DNA from: Gibbula magus
Taxonomy: Eukaryota; Mollusca; Gastropoda; Trochida; Trochidae
Direction of reading: 5' to 3'
Length of the DNA stretch: 64,000 bases
NCBI GenBank assembly: GCA_936450465.1
Contig: OW388289.1
Span: 77,860,593-77,924,592, forward strand
The notes under the pieces are model-generated. The model saw nothing but the letters and a program-made list of their open reading frames with translations, was not told the DNA's origin and made no database searches. The translations under genes and the position numbers were made by a program. Positions 61,611 to 64,000 of this stretch are shown in pieces. Every line of letters starts with the position of its first letter. The first letter of the stretch is position 1.

Positions 61611-62654
61611 TCAAAGAGTAGTACTTGCAATGTCGACTGTTGATTCTTCAATGTGACCCAAATGACTCGGCGGGTCCTGCTGTGACGTCAGAGACCGGAA
61701 GAGCGTCATGCACTCCTTCCTGAAGACAGACGAGTTGAAGCTGTATACGAAGGGATTCACCACACAGTTTATGTATACAAGGTTCATACTGATGTCATAT
61801 AGCGAATAGCTCAAGTATGACCACTGGTCATTTGAATTTCTCAAGATGACATAGATCCCCACTATGACGTTGGGAGAAGAGGTCAAAAGGAATACGAGGG
61901 TCAATATAAAGAAGATGACCGTTGTTGTTCTATTTACTCTGACTCGACCAAATGAACGAGCCTGGAAATGTGCATGATTTCTCAGTGTTCGACCCACTAT
62001 TAGGTACAATGTCATCAGAATTGTTGTTATTGTTAGTAGTTCGAATATCACCCATCCTGCGTACACTTTAGATGCTACGCTCTTAGAGTATGTGGATTCG
62101 AAACTACACATTGTAGCATTCACAGAGCTATTGTTGAAGGAAACAGACACATATGAAACATCGATAAAGACTAGAACAGGAATACAACCTAATATTGACA
62201 GTATGACAGAACATGACACCATCTTCTTTGCAAGAGATTTTGAAATCTGAGTCCCATGTGGTTTGCACACTTTCCGGAATCTCTGAATTGCAATTACTAT
62301 AAAAAGTATACCCGCGTTCATAACAGTGAAGTGTTTGAAGGCAATGGTAACCTTACATGCAATTCCACTTGGCACCGAGTTTGCAGCCAGTTTGAAGGAT
62401 AGCAGCATTGGTACAGCCACTACAGACACAGCGATATCAAATACAGAAAGTACCTTGATGAAGAAATCAAATATTCCAACCTTCGGGCGCCTGCTGTAGA
62501 CAAATAAAACGGCACTGTTGCCTACTATTCCCATCAACAGGATAACCACACAGTAAATGGCTAGATACAGATGGAAACTGAGCCTCTCAACAACTGTCAA
62601 TGAATCAACTCCATTGTTACTGACGTATTTACTGTCATTATGCAAGTATGCCAT
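61611..62654 (-). CDS. Rhodopsin-like (class A) GPCR, intronless, receptor 2
   Basis: An uninterrupted 347-codon frame encodes a seven-helix plasma-membrane receptor, paralogue of 49736-50812. Landmarks: TM1 G-N46, TM2 Asp73, disulfide cysteines 100 and 183, QRF at 124-126 instead of DRY, TM6 LLTSSPN, and NPFVY at 297-301. Compared with receptor 1 it has a shorter, different N-terminus (8 residues fewer before SKYVSNN) and a tail 3 residues shorter. About 50 substitutions are concentrated in ECL2, TM5, ICL3, TM6 and ECL3; helices 1-3 are almost identical. Intracellular loop 3 differs strongly, so coupling or regulation may differ. Ligand unknown. Confidence 0.93.
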   Translation of the reverse strand: MAYLHNDSKYVSNNGVDSLTVVERLSFHLYLAIYCVVILLMGIVGNSAVLFVYSRRPKVGIFDFFIKVLSVFDIAVSVVAVPMLLSFKLAANSVPSGIACKVTIAFKHFTVMNAGILFIVIAIQRFRKVCKPHGTQISKSLAKKMVSCSVILSILGCIPVLVFIDVSYVSVSFNNSSVNATMCSFESTYSKSVASKVYAGWVIFELLTITTILMTLYLIVGRTLRNHAHFQARSFGRVRVNRTTTVIFFILTLVFLLTSSPNVIVGIYVILRNSNDQWSYLSYSLYDISMNLVYINCVVNPFVYSFNSSVFRKECMTLFRSLTSQQDPPSHLGHIEESTVDIASTTL

Positions 62655-63510
62655 GTTGATCCCCGCAGATGTGTAACGCTGTTCGCCGTAGACTCAGCTG
62701 TGTCAATTTCACAAATCGTTGGAACACTGGGCATCCTTCATCTGCTCGTCACAGTCCTCGCTAGCGTAGTTGTGACCTTCAAATATTGGGTAGTGTATCA
62801 GCACAAATGAATTTATCGGTTGCATAACCCTACACTTACATATCTTATCGTACTAATTAGATAACAGGGAAACTTTATTCCTGTAATTATTTCCTGAAAT
62901 ATTTCAACTTTTGATTATTTCCCTACAATGAACATTATGCACTTTTGATGATGTATCGGGCGTTTTTTTGTTCCTGCTGACAATGAAAGGTCTAATTATG
63001 AACATTATCACAATCGCTTATCTTTATTACGTATTATCCTCTTGAATCTGGGAATAACACGAAACATTATATTCATCATTAATGCCCTACATTAAAATAA
63101 AAAAGTATAACATATAATAAGGAAATAACGAACAATCATTTTTATTTCCTTGAGTTATATCCAATGTTGGTGGAAAGTCACATACAGAACATAGACATCA
63201 ATGATAGTGAACGTTAAGCCGGTCTAGCTGTGAACAGCAAAATTCTTCCTTAAGTTCTCTAGTTTCACAACTAGTTTACAGTTATGAATGACTATGCATT
63301 ATTCCGACAGTTTATGATCCTGGACCTTCCTGGTTCACCTGGATATTGTTATTGTTTAATATGATTCCCGAATTAGAAATATGTAACACTTGGATATTGA
63401 ACAAATGTATCATTGTTATATTTGAGATCACTTTATACGCAGTAGTAAACATTGTTGTAGTTTTTTCGAGACGAGTCTCTTGTGGGATGTGAGAATCATT
63501 CTAAATTACA
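62655..63510. other. 5' flank of receptor 2; no other gene seen
   Basis: The flank of about 150 bp upstream of the receptor start is more G+C-rich than the rest and differs from the flank of receptor 1. No clear TATA box or initiator could be picked. The rest is A+T-rich spacer. Confidence 0.35.
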
Positions 63511-63600
63511 TTGTCGAGGTCACGGTGGTTAAGTGGATACGCTGTTGGTACAGTCATAGATTGCTCTTGAGTGTATGGGTTTAAGTCTTTCAAGGGAATC
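63511..63600 (+). repeat. tRNA-derived SINE-like head, diverged
   Basis: GTGGTTAAGTGGATACGCTG resembles an A box, and GGGTTTAAGTC (63577-63587) a B box one or two changes from consensus. The spacing fits a pol III promoter. The pattern parallels 21851-21950, suggesting one SINE family. Confidence 0.45.
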
Positions 63601-64000
63601 CTACTGACAAAAAGTACAAAAAGACTTTAATTATGGCATATTGTGCGATTCCAAATATCAACAATGTTACATGGTTTATAATTATGAGCATGTGTTATGA
63701 ATGTATACTTCATTACAGGTTTCTACTAGCACAGAAAAATGGCGTGTTTATTGTACTCTATAACGTTAGAGGAAACTGTACATTGTTGTATATCCTCAAC
63801 ATATACAGGTGCCACTACATTCACTTTACATGTATGTGTTCCCCTACTATCCTTAGTTCAATGCAGTTTACGTTAGAACGGGTAGTGTAATCGTGTTGAG
63901 ATAAAATATGTTCATTACTTTATAAGATCAGTCATATCAGGGTTCATATTATCCATTCAATGCACTTCGATTGACCGCGATCAGGATGCAGTCAGGCCGC

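Overview
This window looks like A+T-rich nuclear DNA of a marine invertebrate, most likely a mollusc and probably a gastropod. The evidence is the organisation (gene-poor, no operons, many short inverted-repeat transposons), Penelope-type and LINE-type relics, the hairpin-led repeat ending in GCGGGGGATATAG, the phrase AAGGGGAGATAACTC, and two intronless rhodopsin-like receptors of a kind expanded in molluscs. Taxonomy is inferred from memory of such repeats, not from a search.

Layout. 1-9 kb: no gene; a TTAA-flanked miniature transposon at the left edge, a GA microsatellite, two TA-flanked mariner-like miniature elements and a reverse-transcriptase relic. 9-34 kb: mainly gene desert, with a degenerate minisatellite, a pogo-like miniature element, a LINE tail, fold-back elements, tRNA-like SINE heads and several G+C-richer, repeat-poor islands that may be conserved regulatory DNA. 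34.9-38.4 kb: a 37-bp minisatellite of about 95 units that keeps exact register over its whole length. 38.4-49 kb: another island, an old degenerate minisatellite whose units begin CAGCATCCC, a LINE 3' end and a second type of TTAA-flanked element.

49.2-62.7 kb holds the only convincing genes. Two class A GPCR genes, each an uninterrupted reading frame on the minus strand (49736-50812 and 61611-62654), are about 84 % identical in protein, with an almost identical tract covering TM1 to TM3 that suggests gene conversion. A third copy survives as a short internally deleted pseudogene beside the first. Between the two receptors lies a nest of mobile elements: a Penelope-like element on the plus strand (RT and the start of its GIY-YIG domain) is split by an insertion of about 5.6 kb with inverted ends, and its GIY-YIG end resumes at 59586. 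A second Penelope 3' end lies head to head with it on the minus strand. Inside the 5.6-kb insertion are a decayed PIF/Harbinger element with 3-bp target duplications, a long hairpin, and a multi-unit repeat rich in nuclear-receptor-like half-sites.

Apart from the two receptors, every coding trace I can name is a broken transposon. Most short open frames elsewhere look like chance. A possible frameshifted exon on the minus strand near 61.2-61.4 kb and a 162-codon frame at 32.6-33.1 kb remain unassigned.
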